IMG/VR virus record: IMGVR_UViG_3300010885_061525
Coordinates: 1-64,000 of that record
DNA: 64,000 nucleotides
Strand: one strand, 5' to 3'
Source: a virus
Both the position numbers and the translations under genes were made by a program. This document shows, piece by piece, positions 22,731-31,844 of the stretch (position 1 is its first letter; the number at the start of each line of letters is the position of its first letter). The notes beneath the pieces are model-generated. The model worked only from the letters and a program-made list of their open reading frames with translations, had not been told where the DNA came from and ran no database searches.

Positions 22731-24156
22731 ATTTGATTTAGAATCAGAATACTCTGTCATTAAGTACGCTATAGGCTCTGGATCTCAGAGCTTTTATAGT
22801 ATTCTTTCTGATATATCTGACGAGCATTTCTATGATGAAACTACCGGCTTCATTTTTAAAATGATAGCTAATCTGTATGAGAAAGAGAATGTAGAAAGAT
22901 TATCTCCCGATAGCGTTGCTAGTCAAGCTAGGAATTCAGGTTATTGGGAAGCTCTTGATAAAGATAAATTTATTAAGATCCTTAAGGCCTGTTCTGACAA
23001 TGATGTAACATCTAATGATGCTCAGCTAGCCTGTAAGAGAGTTAAGTATTGGTTTGTCATTAGAAAACTGATGAAGAAGGTAAAAGATGCGCATCTAATA
23101 GTCTCAAAAACTAAGGGTGACGAGGAGATAATTGATATAATCTCTAGTGTTGAAGAGTCCATCTTTAACTTCATACCAGAGATAAAAAGAGAAAATGACT
23201 ATACTAATATATCGGAATTTTCTGTAGGCCACATAGATTATATAGCAAAGAATCCCGTGACCATGGTTGGAATCCCAACGGGCTTTCCAAGATATGATCA
23301 GTGCATAGGTGGAGGCTTCAGAAGAGGAACCGTGAATGTTGTTGGAGCAAGACCAAAGATTGGAAAGAGTACTTTCTGTCTAAATGTTGCCAAAAATATT
23401 TCATTTGCAGGAATACCTGTACTGTATTTAGATACAGAAATGAAAAAAGAAACACAGTCTATTAAATGGGCCTCCTTATGTTCTGGAATCCCCCAAAACG
23501 AGATAGAGACTGGAGCCTTCGCTGCTAATGAAAGATCTGTCCTTCGTATGAAGGAGGCTATGGACGAGTTTAAAACGAAGCCGTTCTATCACATAAGCGT
23601 AGCTGGAATGAAACCTCAGGAAATATTCTCAGTATGCAGAAGGTGGCTAGCCACCGTTGTTGGTAAAAATAAAGACGGATCTATAAAAGACTGTCTTATC
23701 ATATTAGACTACTTAAAGACCATGGATTTAGGGGATTTGGGAGATTTTCAAGAGTATCAATATCTAGGTGACTTAATCACAAAGCTTCATAACTTTTCAG
23801 TTAAAAACGACCTACCTATCTTAGCTACAGTACAGCTGAACAGAGATGGAATAAATAAAGAAGACGGTAGCGTGGTATCTGGAAGCGATAGAATTTTATG
23901 GCTTTGTTCCAGTTTAACATATCTAAAGAAGAAGACAGACGAAGATATAGCAGCCGGCGATAATAGGGCTAATGGAGATCGAAAAATGGTTGTTGTAGAA
24001 ACTAGATATGGTAAAGGAATGGACTCTTCATCGGAATATATCAATGTAGTATCAAATATGGAGAAATCTCAATTCACTGAAGGAAAGTTCAATTTTGAAG
24101 TGTTAGATACTAATAACAACTTAAATCCAAATGATAACGAAGAATTCGACTTCTGA
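22693..24156 (+). CDS. Replicative DNA helicase, DnaB family
   Basis: The 487-residue protein has the two DnaB domains. Residues 10-160 resemble the helical N-terminal domain that contacts primase. Residues from about 190 form the RecA-like motor: TGFPRYDQCIGGGFRRGTVN, Walker A GARPKIGKST (218-227), VLYLDTEMKKE, a Walker B strand CLIILDYLKTM, and the VQLNRDG sensor region followed by SGSDRILWLCSSL. It should unwind the template 5'-to-3' at the phage fork. The primase gene follows with a 26-base overlap. The start at 22693 lies in the previous gene; the next Met is at residue 57, too far in. Confidence 0.88.
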   Translation: MPNPNATTAGQSKFDLESEYSVIKYAIGSGSQSFYSILSDISDEHFYDETTGFIFKMIANLYEKENVERLSPDSVASQARNSGYWEALDKDKFIKILKACSDNDVTSNDAQLACKRVKYWFVIRKLMKKVKDAHLIVSKTKGDEEIIDIISSVEESIFNFIPEIKRENDYTNISEFSVGHIDYIAKNPVTMVGIPTGFPRYDQCIGGGFRRGTVNVVGARPKIGKSTFCLNVAKNISFAGIPVLYLDTEMKKETQSIKWASLCSGIPQNEIETGAFAANERSVLRMKEAMDEFKTKPFYHISVAGMKPQEIFSVCRRWLATVVGKNKDGSIKDCLIILDYLKTMDLGDLGDFQEYQYLGDLITKLHNFSVKNDLPILATVQLNRDGINKEDGSVVSGSDRILWLCSSLTYLKKKTDEDIAAGDNRANGDRKMVVVETRYGKGMDSSSEYINVVSNMEKSQFTEGKFNFEVLDTNNNLNPNDNEEFDF

Positions 24157-25198
24157 GTTTAAAAAATTAGCCTGCTCTTATGACGGGTTAATACTAGAAA
24201 AACTTGGCTTTACTAGCATAACTCCTAGAGGGGTTCAGCAGTCTTGTCCCGTTCACGGAGGCAATAATCCGGCTGGATTTTCATACGACAGAACCAGGTG
24301 CTGCTGGTCATGCTTTACTCATGGTTGTCATCAAAAATTTGGAAACGACATAATAGGACTTGTAAGAGCGTTAAAAAACTGTTCATTCACTGAGGCCGTT
24401 CAATGGATGGAACTAATTATAAACGACCCTGAAATATCAGCTGGATATATAGCCAACGATATAGTTGAGGCCAAGCCTAGAGAGAACAATTCTATAGATG
24501 AGAGTTTCATCGATAGGCTTTATCCTGATTTCAGCTCAATATTAGACAGGGGTTTTAATCAGTCAACTTTAAAACATTTTCAGTGCGGTGTTTCATCAGA
24601 AAAATCAAAGATTCAACACCGTAGACTAATGATCCCAATTAGGGATATAGATGGAAAACTGATAGGATTTACAGGAAGAAGCATTTATAATAAATGTGAT
24701 AGAACAGGCTCCTATCATCCTGAATGGAGCAATGATGACGGAGCTTATTCTTCCGTATTTTCTAAATGGAGGCACTATCCAAAAGGCCTCAACAAAAGCG
24801 TTGAGCTTTATAATCTTAACGAAGCCAAAAAATATATAGATAGAATCGGATTTGTGGTAGTCGTTGAAGGACCTTTCGATCTTTGGAGGCTGTGGGAGCT
24901 TGGCGTTAAAAATTGCGTTGCTTCATTTGGCTGTTCCCTCTCCAGAGAGCAAATAAACAAACTCAAGCCAATAGCCTCCTGCATAGCTGTATGCTTTGAC
25001 GACGATAAACCAGGCTCAAACGGATTCGAAAAGGCAAAAATTCTATATGACAAGGATATTAAAATAGAAAAATTAACGTTGCCTAGAGACAAAGACCCAG
25101 GAGCTATTTCTCTAGAAGACTATAATTACATAATCAAACCGCAGCTTTCTGTACTGAGAAGTCGATATGAGAACAAAAATCATAATAATAACTGGTAA
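24131..25198 (+). CDS. DNA primase, DnaG family
   Basis: The 355-residue protein begins with a zinc-binding region (SCPVHGG, then CCWSCFTHGC) matching the CHC2-type domain. The middle holds HRRLMIPIRDIDGKLIGFTG, the RNA polymerase-basic motif. The TOPRIM domain follows, with FVVVVEGPFDLWRLWELG (Glu) and IAVCFDDDKPGSNGFEKA (the DxD metal site). It makes RNA primers and should work with the DnaB-like helicase just upstream. It lacks the long C-terminal helicase-binding domain of bacterial DnaG, as in several phages. Confidence 0.87.
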   Translation: MITKNSTSEFKKLACSYDGLILEKLGFTSITPRGVQQSCPVHGGNNPAGFSYDRTRCCWSCFTHGCHQKFGNDIIGLVRALKNCSFTEAVQWMELIINDPEISAGYIANDIVEAKPRENNSIDESFIDRLYPDFSSILDRGFNQSTLKHFQCGVSSEKSKIQHRRLMIPIRDIDGKLIGFTGRSIYNKCDRTGSYHPEWSNDDGAYSSVFSKWRHYPKGLNKSVELYNLNEAKKYIDRIGFVVVVEGPFDLWRLWELGVKNCVASFGCSLSREQINKLKPIASCIAVCFDDDKPGSNGFEKAKILYDKDIKIEKLTLPRDKDPGAISLEDYNYIIKPQLSVLRSRYENKNHNNNW

Positions 25199-25805
25199 AG
25201 CTCAAAGTGGAAAAGATACGGCTGCTAATCACATTAGAAATATTTTAAAGATCAACGGTCGATCATCTTCAATCTATCCATTTGCCGAGGAATTAAAGCA
25301 AATATGCCATAATATGTTTGGGTTATCTCACATCCAATGCTGGGGTGAAAATAAGGATAAGAATACTACTGTTGATTTTAAATGGTCAGACCTTCCTCTT
25401 AACTCAAATGATTTGGCCAAGCTGATGTTGAACTCAAGTCTTAAGAAAACTAGCGACCAATTGACTGCAAGAGAAGTGATGCAGATTTGGGGTACAGAAA
25501 TCTTCAGAAAATTTGATCCAAACTGTTGGGTAAGATCCACAATAAATAAAATCAAAAAAGACTCTCTAGACTTTGCTATCATATCTGATGCAAGATTTCC
25601 AAATGAAATAGATTTTGCCAAGGAATATGACCCGATAATTATTAGATTGACAAGAGATGTATTGGAAGATAAACATCAGAGTGAGATATCTTTAGATGAC
25701 TATAATTTTGACACTTTGAAAGACAGCTATATTATTAATAATACCATGATCTCACTTGATCAAAAAAATGAGAAAATAGAAAAAATAATAAAGAAATATT
25801 TATGA
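25167..25805 (+). CDS. Deoxynucleoside monophosphate kinase, T4 gp1-like
   Basis: The 212-residue enzyme has Walker A GKAQSGKDTAAN at residues 10-21 and the gp1-type features LTAREVMQIWGTEIFRKFDP, CWVRSTINK and IISDARFPNEIDF, the last being the strand with the conserved Asp-Arg of dNMP kinases. It phosphorylates dNMPs (in T4 dGMP, dTMP and hydroxymethyl-dCMP) to dNDPs. It overlaps the primase gene by 32 bases and links salvage of dNMPs with replication. Confidence 0.85.
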   Translation: MRTKIIIITGKAQSGKDTAANHIRNILKINGRSSSIYPFAEELKQICHNMFGLSHIQCWGENKDKNTTVDFKWSDLPLNSNDLAKLMLNSSLKKTSDQLTAREVMQIWGTEIFRKFDPNCWVRSTINKIKKDSLDFAIISDARFPNEIDFAKEYDPIIIRLTRDVLEDKHQSEISLDDYNFDTLKDSYIINNTMISLDQKNEKIEKIIKKYL

Positions 25806-26260
25806 TAGTCGGCCTTGGTAGTGATTCTTTTACTATAGATATATATGATGAAGACAATCATATACGTAAATCTATCTATTCAAAACTAGAAAAGGTCCTG
25901 CTTAATTTTCCAAAAGGTCAAGTTAAATGCATAGGAAAATACAAGAACGGAATATCGATGGACTTTTGCGGAATATGCGCGAAAATGAATTCATTACAAG
26001 AAGTTTTGGTTCCATACGAAGATAATGATAATTCTTGGCCAGATCCGGTAAAAATTAAATTCAAAGAAATACTTAAGAAATCAAAACAAATAAGACTCCT
26101 AGCCACGGGAGGCTTTAATCCAAAAAAGATAAGAGAGATGGATTTGTACATAAATAAAACGGCTGACTTAGTGATTGACATTCGTATAAGTAATAATCAA
26201 ATTCACTTAAGTATCGCGAGGAAAAATGAACATAAAATTTTTGAGAGCCTCATCCATTAA
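25802..26260 (+). CDS. Unknown 152-residue protein
   Basis: A mixed alpha/beta protein with a pair of Cys (FCGICAKM) and a basic segment near RLLATGGFNPKKIREM. I do not recognise it. It starts in an ATGA overlap with the kinase and runs 35 bases into the following nuclease gene, which has its own GAGGAAAA ribosome site. Confidence 0.48.
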   Translation: MIVGLGSDSFTIDIYDEDNHIRKSIYSKLEKVLLNFPKGQVKCIGKYKNGISMDFCGICAKMNSLQEVLVPYEDNDNSWPDPVKIKFKEILKKSKQIRLLATGGFNPKKIREMDLYINKTADLVIDIRISNNQIHLSIARKNEHKIFESLIH

Positions 26261-27212
26261 CACCTATAGAGGCTGTGAATTTCAATTCTTCATGGAGCAA
26301 ATACTAGAGCTTCCATCAAAAAGTGGAAAAAAGGCTCTTCTCGGAACAATAGTTCACCATGTTCTTGAGCTTATGGCTAAAGGAAGCAAGACCAATAGAG
26401 ATTTTGGATTAATAGTAGATCATAATAAATTATTGGACATATGTTGGAATAGATACATAAAAGAAAATCCCGACATGGTAATGAAGCCTGCGGACAAGAA
26501 ATTTTGCCTTAAAACAATAGAAAAAGTCTTGGGAACTCAATATGACCCTAGAAAAATGAAAATACTGTTTACAGAAAAACAGTTCAAAATACCTCTATTG
26601 ATGGATGGTTTTAAATATGAGTATTATGATTTGGTTAAAGGCTCTATAGACAAAGGAAACTATGAGATACGAGGGACTATTGACTTAATTACAGAAGTCG
26701 ATAAAGATACTATAGAAATAGTTGATTGGAAAACAGGGTCTAGAAAATGTTGGAACAGCGGTGAAGTTAAAGAATATGAGTATCTCCAATCAAAAGATAT
26801 ACAGTTGAGAATGTATGATTTGGCATGCTCAATGATTTTTCCACAGTACAAAAATATTATACTGACCATTCATTTTATAAATGACGGAGGTCCATTTACT
26901 GTGAGCTTCGATAATAGTCAAAGAAAAGAAACCATAGATATAATTAAAAACTCGTTCAACGCCATCAAATGGAATCAGCTTCCTTCTAGAATCAAGGATA
27001 CCAAAGCTTCTGATAGATGGAAGTGCAAGAGTGTTTGCCATTTTGGTAAGACCCTTACTAATGCCGGCTGTAGTATCTGTGATACGATACATTCTTACGC
27101 TGTTGGAAACGGTATAGATAAAACCGTGTCGCAAATAAACGCTTTAAGAGCAGCTAAGGCTACAGAAAAAGCCAAATTGACCAGCAATCGTAGAAATACA
27201 TTTGAGGAATGA
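26226..27212 (+). CDS. RecB/Cas4-like PD-(D/E)XK nuclease with probable Fe-S cluster
   Basis: The 328-residue product shows the RecB-family nuclease order: LRASSINTYRGCEFQFF at the start (first Cys), GTIVHHVLELMAKG (His of the HxxxE motif), GTIDLIT and IEIVDWKTGSRKC (Asp and the DWKTG catalytic strand), then DIQLRMYDLACSM (the QxxxY motif). Near the end CKSVCHFG and GCSICD supply more Cys. A first Cys before the core and a cluster of Cys after it is how Cas4 and AddB bind a 4Fe-4S cluster. It likely trims DNA ends during recombination or replication. GAGGAAAA precedes the ATG. Confidence 0.8.
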   Translation: MNIKFLRASSINTYRGCEFQFFMEQILELPSKSGKKALLGTIVHHVLELMAKGSKTNRDFGLIVDHNKLLDICWNRYIKENPDMVMKPADKKFCLKTIEKVLGTQYDPRKMKILFTEKQFKIPLLMDGFKYEYYDLVKGSIDKGNYEIRGTIDLITEVDKDTIEIVDWKTGSRKCWNSGEVKEYEYLQSKDIQLRMYDLACSMIFPQYKNIILTIHFINDGGPFTVSFDNSQRKETIDIIKNSFNAIKWNQLPSRIKDTKASDRWKCKSVCHFGKTLTNAGCSICDTIHSYAVGNGIDKTVSQINALRAAKATEKAKLTSNRRNTFEE

Positions 27213-27213
27213 A

Positions 27214-29070
27214 ATGAACTATATACCGCTGCATGTACATACCGGATGGTCTCTATTAGATAGCACTCTCGATGTTGTCGAGTATGTAAATTTTATTAGT
27301 GAAAATGGCGGAAAAGCCTGCTCTATTACAGATCATAATAATATAAAGGCCCTAGTACCTTTTGCAAAAGCCTGCAAAAATAAAGGAATAAAGCCGATAA
27401 TTGGATGTGAACTAGACGTCTGGAATAATGACAGTTTTTTAGGTAGAATTACTCTAATAGCCAAAAACAAAACAGGATATAAAAATCTTGTTTCTATTGT
27501 TTCCATAGCAAGAAGTAAGAACCGAGTAGAATCTGACGGATATCCAAAGTCATTTTTAAATGAACTTCATCAGTATTCGGCTGGTCTTATTTGCCTTATT
27601 GGAGACTTGAGAAGTGAGATTTTCACTGAGTCATTCGTCAATCCCGAAATGGCATATAATTCAGACAGCGAAGAAGAGTGTAAGAAGCTACTACGGCATG
27701 ATTTTAAATCGTCTATAGACTTAGTCATCAAAAAGTATCGTAAGATTTTCAATGATGTATTTATATACTTTGACTATTCTAAACTCCCCTGTCTTAAGAT
27801 ACTAGGGTTGGCAATTAGGGATAATTTTCCGGAAGCTCTTCCGTCAAATAATATTCATTATCTTTCAAAATCAGACTACATCATTCATAAGTTAATTGTC
27901 AATGATGAAGACAGGCTGTCAAATCCAATAGATGATAAACGAATTTTTAATGAGGAATATACCTTTTCTCACATTTTAAAATCTCTTCCTGACGGGGAAA
28001 GGACTTTTAAACTGCTCGATTTAATTGAGAATTTTTCAATTGAAGAGAGGCCCATGATTCCAGATTTCAAGATTAAAGATCATATAATTTCAGATCAAGA
28101 TGAATATCTAAGGAATATCTGTAGAAAGGGATTCTCAGAAAAAATACTTCCAAGGATAGGGGAGTCTTCAGAGATTAAAGCGGTATATCTAGAAAGAATT
28201 AAACACGAGCTTTTTGTATTTAAACAAGCGAAAATATCAGGATATTTTTTGATTGTTAAAGACATAGTGGACTTCATTAAGTCTTTTGGTTATCCTGCAG
28301 ACAGCAGAGGATCTTCATCTGGATCGATTATCTCTTACTTAATTGGAGTGTCGTCTATTGATCCGATTCTTCCAGACCCTACTCTAACCTACTCTAAGGA
28401 AAGAGAGCTTTCGTTTGAAAGATTCTATAACGAAGGAAGAAACACAGCCAGTAATGTTTCATTGCCAGATATAGATATGGATCTACCACCTTCTATAAGA
28501 ACGGATGTTATTGATCACATTAGAAATAAGTATGGAAACGATTGCGTTGCCCATATTATAACCCATTCTAGATTTAAAGGAAAGGGCGCTATTAAAGAGG
28601 CCTTTAGAATACTTAAGCCTATTAGCAACTACTTTGACGTAGCTAACGAAATAACAAAATTATTTGCAGAAGAGTCTAAGATTTCTGATGAACTTAGCGA
28701 GATCCAAGAAGAAGATCCGTCATATGGAATTATCCGCTGGAACATTGATAATATTTCGGATGTAGCCAAACACTATGAAAAGTACAAAGAGGCTTTTGAC
28801 TTTGCTATTAGAATAGAAAAACTCCCTAAAAATGAAAGCGTTCATGCCGCAGGCATTATCATAAGCGATAAAATGCTTTCTAACCATTTTCCGATGACTT
28901 ATTCTCAAAAGCTAGACCAAATGATAATCGATGTAGAAGGGGCTGATATAGAAATGCTGGGAGGGGTAAAGTTTGACATTCTTGGGGTTTCAGCCCTAGA
29001 AAAAATATATCAAATAGAAAAAATGATAAATCGTAAATTAAATGAAGTTCAATTTGGAATCTTGACTTGA
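27214..29070 (+). CDS. dnaE: DNA polymerase III alpha, N-terminal fragment (PHP + palm)
   Basis: I start at ATG 27214 (GAGG upstream), not the in-frame TTG at 27202. The 618-residue product begins with the PHP domain (PLHVHTGWSLLDS, CSITDHNN, IIGCELDVW) and continues into the polymerase palm: GYPADSRGSSSGSIISYLIG, PDIDMDLPPSIRTDVIDHI (two catalytic Asp, about 418-422), VHAAGIIISD and GVKFDILGVSALEKIYQIEK (third Asp, about 588). It stops right after that helix. Everything from the following VFQLES region onward is in a second gene at 36380. No intein signature is seen. The two fragments must presumably associate to form an active enzyme. Confidence 0.9.
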   Translation: MNYIPLHVHTGWSLLDSTLDVVEYVNFISENGGKACSITDHNNIKALVPFAKACKNKGIKPIIGCELDVWNNDSFLGRITLIAKNKTGYKNLVSIVSIARSKNRVESDGYPKSFLNELHQYSAGLICLIGDLRSEIFTESFVNPEMAYNSDSEEECKKLLRHDFKSSIDLVIKKYRKIFNDVFIYFDYSKLPCLKILGLAIRDNFPEALPSNNIHYLSKSDYIIHKLIVNDEDRLSNPIDDKRIFNEEYTFSHILKSLPDGERTFKLLDLIENFSIEERPMIPDFKIKDHIISDQDEYLRNICRKGFSEKILPRIGESSEIKAVYLERIKHELFVFKQAKISGYFLIVKDIVDFIKSFGYPADSRGSSSGSIISYLIGVSSIDPILPDPTLTYSKERELSFERFYNEGRNTASNVSLPDIDMDLPPSIRTDVIDHIRNKYGNDCVAHIITHSRFKGKGAIKEAFRILKPISNYFDVANEITKLFAEESKISDELSEIQEEDPSYGIIRWNIDNISDVAKHYEKYKEAFDFAIRIEKLPKNESVHAAGIIISDKMLSNHFPMTYSQKLDQMIIDVEGADIEMLGGVKFDILGVSALEKIYQIEKMINRKLNEVQFGILT

Positions 29071-29144
29071 GAGAATAAGAGGACTTAATTGACTCTAGAA
29101 TAATTGAAGCCATATAAGAATAGAAATGTGTATGTCTATACAAG

Positions 29145-30113
29145 ATGAAAGATAAAGACCTTTTTATTTTATTAAACGATATAGCCAATACTTCTAAGGC
29201 CTTTAAGCCGTTTGAAGGAAATCCGCCCCCAAATGTTGACCTGCCGGCAGATCATGGGATAGAAGATTTAATTCCTGCAGATGCAGATATAACCCCTGGA
29301 TGGTTACTACGATATGGTATAACTTTTTCTGGTGGGCCTCTATTAATTGTGCTGTTAATAAAAGGAATGAGAGCCAAAAAATGGACTAGTAAGATGATAC
29401 TAGATTGGCTTAAGAGGTACTTTTCTAATGATCCAACAAACCCAGGACAGTCTGATGAGTGTATGAGAAATCTTAAAGAATTAAACGATTACTTAAAAAA
29501 ACAGTCAACTGTTAATATGGGGGGAAATATACAGTTAGTTCTTGACTTTCTTAAAGCCGCACAATTACTTATTTCCCTTGTAATGAGTCAGTGCAACTTC
29601 ACGGATGATATGATAGAGCTGTTACTCCTTGGGTTTCTTTTAGAAAGACTCTTAGCCGCAGGTCTCACGGAAGCCCAAGCGAGAGCTTATATCAAATTAT
29701 ACGTAGAGTGGATTAGAAATGGTGCCAATGGACCTATGCCTACTCCGACAGGATCTTCTTCTGATCCTGAATGCGCCCCTGACGAAGAGAAAATAAAAGA
29801 GAAACTAAAAGATCGAGGGCTTATGGACGATATAGGAGAGGTGGCATGGAAAGCAGCCGTTCTTGCCGCAATAATAGCGTTAATCGCGTTAGTAGCTGGT
29901 ATTATTAGTGGATCTGGTGGAATTGGAACTCCTGCGACTATTCCTATAATTGCTCAAATTATCGCCTTGGCCGCTTTGATTGGGATTACTCTTTCAGAAG
30001 ATGACGTTCGTGCTATTTCTAGAGATGCCTCTGCTAACTGTCAACAGACAGGAGTAGATACTGGTGGCCCTGTTGAAGCTTTGGTCAAAAGACTAAAAAA
30101 TAGAAATAAATGA
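29145..30113 (+). CDS. Leader-type membrane protein, third member of the 12120/13241 class
   Basis: This 322-residue protein is forward-coded but has the same plan as the two reverse-strand proteins at 12120-14314: a short amphipathic start (KDLFILLNDIANTSKAF), a Pro-rich stretch, a membrane helix (YGITFSGGPLLIVLLI), a soluble helical middle with Cys, two C-terminal hydrophobic segments (AAVLAAIIALIALVAGII and IAQIIALAALIGITL), and a charged tail with an isolated Cys (ANCQQTGVDTG). Clear identity to them is low, so common descent is an inference from layout. It lies directly after the first polymerase fragment and before a strong hairpin. Confidence 0.6.
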   Translation: MKDKDLFILLNDIANTSKAFKPFEGNPPPNVDLPADHGIEDLIPADADITPGWLLRYGITFSGGPLLIVLLIKGMRAKKWTSKMILDWLKRYFSNDPTNPGQSDECMRNLKELNDYLKKQSTVNMGGNIQLVLDFLKAAQLLISLVMSQCNFTDDMIELLLLGFLLERLLAAGLTEAQARAYIKLYVEWIRNGANGPMPTPTGSSSDPECAPDEEKIKEKLKDRGLMDDIGEVAWKAAVLAAIIALIALVAGIISGSGGIGTPATIPIIAQIIALAALIGITLSEDDVRAISRDASANCQQTGVDTGGPVEALVKRLKNRNK

Positions 30114-30125
30114 ATGACGAGATTT

Positions 30126-30159
30126 AATAAAGCGCACCCATTCTCGGGTGCGCTTTATT
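30126..30159 (+). terminator. Hairpin terminator candidate
   Basis: Arms 30126-30139 and 30146-30159 form a perfect 14-base-pair stem (core AAAGCGCACCC / GGGTGCGCTTT) around a 6-base loop, ten bases after the stop of the membrane protein gene. The flanking A/T-rich ends let it act in either direction. It separates the polymerase/membrane unit from the next glycosyltransferase. Confidence 0.75.
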
Positions 30160-30181
30160 TATAAGTGTATTTATTCGTAAG

Positions 30182-31246
30182 ATGCCTAATCATCAAAACG
30201 ATAAAATTTTATTTGTTGTAAAAGAAAGACAAGTGTACGGAGGGACCGCTAAAGCATATGGTCTACTTAACTCTTGTAAATTTGTCGCTGAGACGCTCTC
30301 AAGAAAAGGCATTCCTTCTGAAGTAGTGTCAGTTTTAGACAACAATTTCATCGATGCCGAGGTTGCTAGATTTAAGCCTAAGTTCTGCTTTATAGAAGCT
30401 GTATGGGTGGTCCCTTCTAAATTTGAAGTTTTGGCCGAATTGCATCCAAATGTAAATTGGATAGTTAGAATACATTCAATGATCCCATTCTTAGCTGCTG
30501 AAAGTTTCGCTTTTGAATGGCTAAATGACTACATAGAGTTACGTAAAAAAGGTATAAAAATATCTTTAAGCTGTAATAACAAAAGACTTTATAATGACAT
30601 TCAGCCGATTTTTAACTATGTCTCATATACTCCAAATATATATATCGAAGACACGGAACCATCAAATCTAACATTTGATTTTAGTGCTAAAGACACTATT
30701 AACATAGGTTGTTTTGGAGCATTAAGACCGTTGAAAAATACGGTAAAACAAGCTATTTTAGCGATTAAATTTGCAAATGAAATAAATAAGCATCTTAAAT
30801 TTCACATAAACATATCTGAATACGAGCAAGCCTTAGCTGGACCCACCTTAAAAAACTTGAGAGAAGTGTTTTCAAACATATCCGCAGAGCTTGTAGAGCA
30901 CCCTTGGTACGATCACAATGATTTTCTTAAACTAGTTGGGGCTATGGATATAGGCATGCAGTTATCACTAAGTGAAACATTTAATATAACTGCGGCAGAC
31001 TTTGTTAGTCAAGGAATTCCTATCGTAGTTTCCAAGGAAATTGAATTTATTGATGATCGTTGTAGAGTTGACGTTCATAGTGATAAAGAAGCAATTAAGG
31101 CTCTTCGCTACGCCTACTATAAATCATTCGACGATGGAAGAGTTTATCATCAAAGAAGAAATATAGCTGAAGATAATAGAGAAAAACTGCAATACCATAA
31201 CCATGAAGCAACTCATGCCTGGATCACTTTTATGCAAAATTCTTAA
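30182..31246 (+). CDS. Conserved phage glycosyltransferase-like protein
   Basis: The 354-residue product has phrases I associate with a glycosyltransferase-like family conserved among large phages: FVVKERQVYGG, VVSVLDNNFIDAEV, FIEAVWVVPSKFEVLAELHP and WIVRIHSMIPFLAAE in the N-terminal domain, then GCFGALRPLKNTVKQAI and LSLSETFNITAADFV in a GT-B C-terminal domain. The classical E-x7-E is replaced by SETFNITAADF. It probably glycosylates a phage component. It lies alone between the hairpin and the second reverse island, with which it converges (stop-to-stop). Confidence 0.65.
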   Translation: MPNHQNDKILFVVKERQVYGGTAKAYGLLNSCKFVAETLSRKGIPSEVVSVLDNNFIDAEVARFKPKFCFIEAVWVVPSKFEVLAELHPNVNWIVRIHSMIPFLAAESFAFEWLNDYIELRKKGIKISLSCNNKRLYNDIQPIFNYVSYTPNIYIEDTEPSNLTFDFSAKDTINIGCFGALRPLKNTVKQAILAIKFANEINKHLKFHINISEYEQALAGPTLKNLREVFSNISAELVEHPWYDHNDFLKLVGAMDIGMQLSLSETFNITAADFVSQGIPIVVSKEIEFIDDRCRVDVHSDKEAIKALRYAYYKSFDDGRVYHQRRNIAEDNREKLQYHNHEATHAWITFMQNS

Positions 31247-31600
31247 TTATTTCAGTTTTTGAAGTAAATCTATATCAAACTGTTTATTTCTAAATTTTCC
31301 ATTAACAATGGCGTAAATAAAGCTCTCTACTCGATGATATCCCCACTCATCAGGAGCGTCTTCAGATGCAGCTCTTGAGGATGAATTAGTTTTATGAGCG
31401 GCTACTCCTCTTCTAAAAACTTTCATTAATATTTTATATGTTATTTTTTTTGAAGACTCAAGTCCAAAAGTTGAATTATGCGCTTCGGCAATAGCCTTCA
31501 AGTTCTCAATTGCGTCAGCTGATATTTTTTCTGCCGATGCGAAAAAGACTATATCTAAAAAACTCAAGTTTAATTCAGCTTCCGGTATCAACTTTTTCAT
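31247..31600 (-). CDS. Small phage protein with RGVAAH...RVESF motif
   Basis: The 117-residue protein ends with a pattern seen in many environmental phage proteins: ILMKVFRRGVAAHKTN, then DEWGYHRVESFIYAIVNGK and a basic FRNKQFDIDLLQKL. The N-terminal helical part (ADAIENLKAIAEAHNSTFG) also fits. The function of this domain is unknown to me; in other phages it often accompanies head-maturation or structural genes. It is the last gene of the 34435-31247 operon and overlaps the lipoprotein gene by 26 bases. Confidence 0.55.
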   Translation of the reverse strand: MKKLIPEAELNLSFLDIVFFASAEKISADAIENLKAIAEAHNSTFGLESSKKITYKILMKVFRRGVAAHKTNSSSRAASEDAPDEWGYHRVESFIYAIVNGKFRNKQFDIDLLQKLK

Positions 31601-31844
31601 TTGAGCTATCCATTTTTTTTAAACTGTCACTATTATCTTTTTTAATAAACTCGCTATACGACCACATCATCCCAATAAAAGCTATCGGAACATACCAAAA
31701 TAACCAACCCCAGCCCGCTTCTTTTATGACCAAGTTAGATGAAGCATACACACCAGGCTGTTCAATTGGTTTTTTATATATGATCTCAGGAGTTCCTGAG
31801 CATCCAAATAACATTAACATTAAACATATTCTTATTTTTTTCAT
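31575..31844 (-). CDS. Lipoprotein with a transmembrane segment, spanin-like candidate
   Basis: The 89-residue protein starts KKIRICLMLMLFGCSGTPE, a lipoprotein signal with a lipobox (LFGC) at Cys15. A membrane helix follows (WLFWYVPIAFIGMMW, about residues 47-62), then a polar tail. A lipid-anchored N-terminus plus a C-terminal membrane helix is the layout of unimolecular spanins such as T1 gp11, which join outer and inner membranes in lysis. The stretch between anchor and helix is only about 30 residues, short for spanning a periplasm, so the assignment is tentative. ATGA overlap with the 3-helix membrane gene. Confidence 0.55.
   Translation of the reverse strand: MKKIRICLMLMLFGCSGTPEIIYKKPIEQPGVYASSNLVIKEAGWGWLFWYVPIAFIGMMWSYSEFIKKDNSDSLKKMDSSNEKVDTGS

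Noticed and set aside
29040-29145. Simple frameshift at the end of the first polymerase fragment
   Set aside because: The next bases in all forward frames do not encode the following polymerase segment; that segment is found intact 7.3 kb away.
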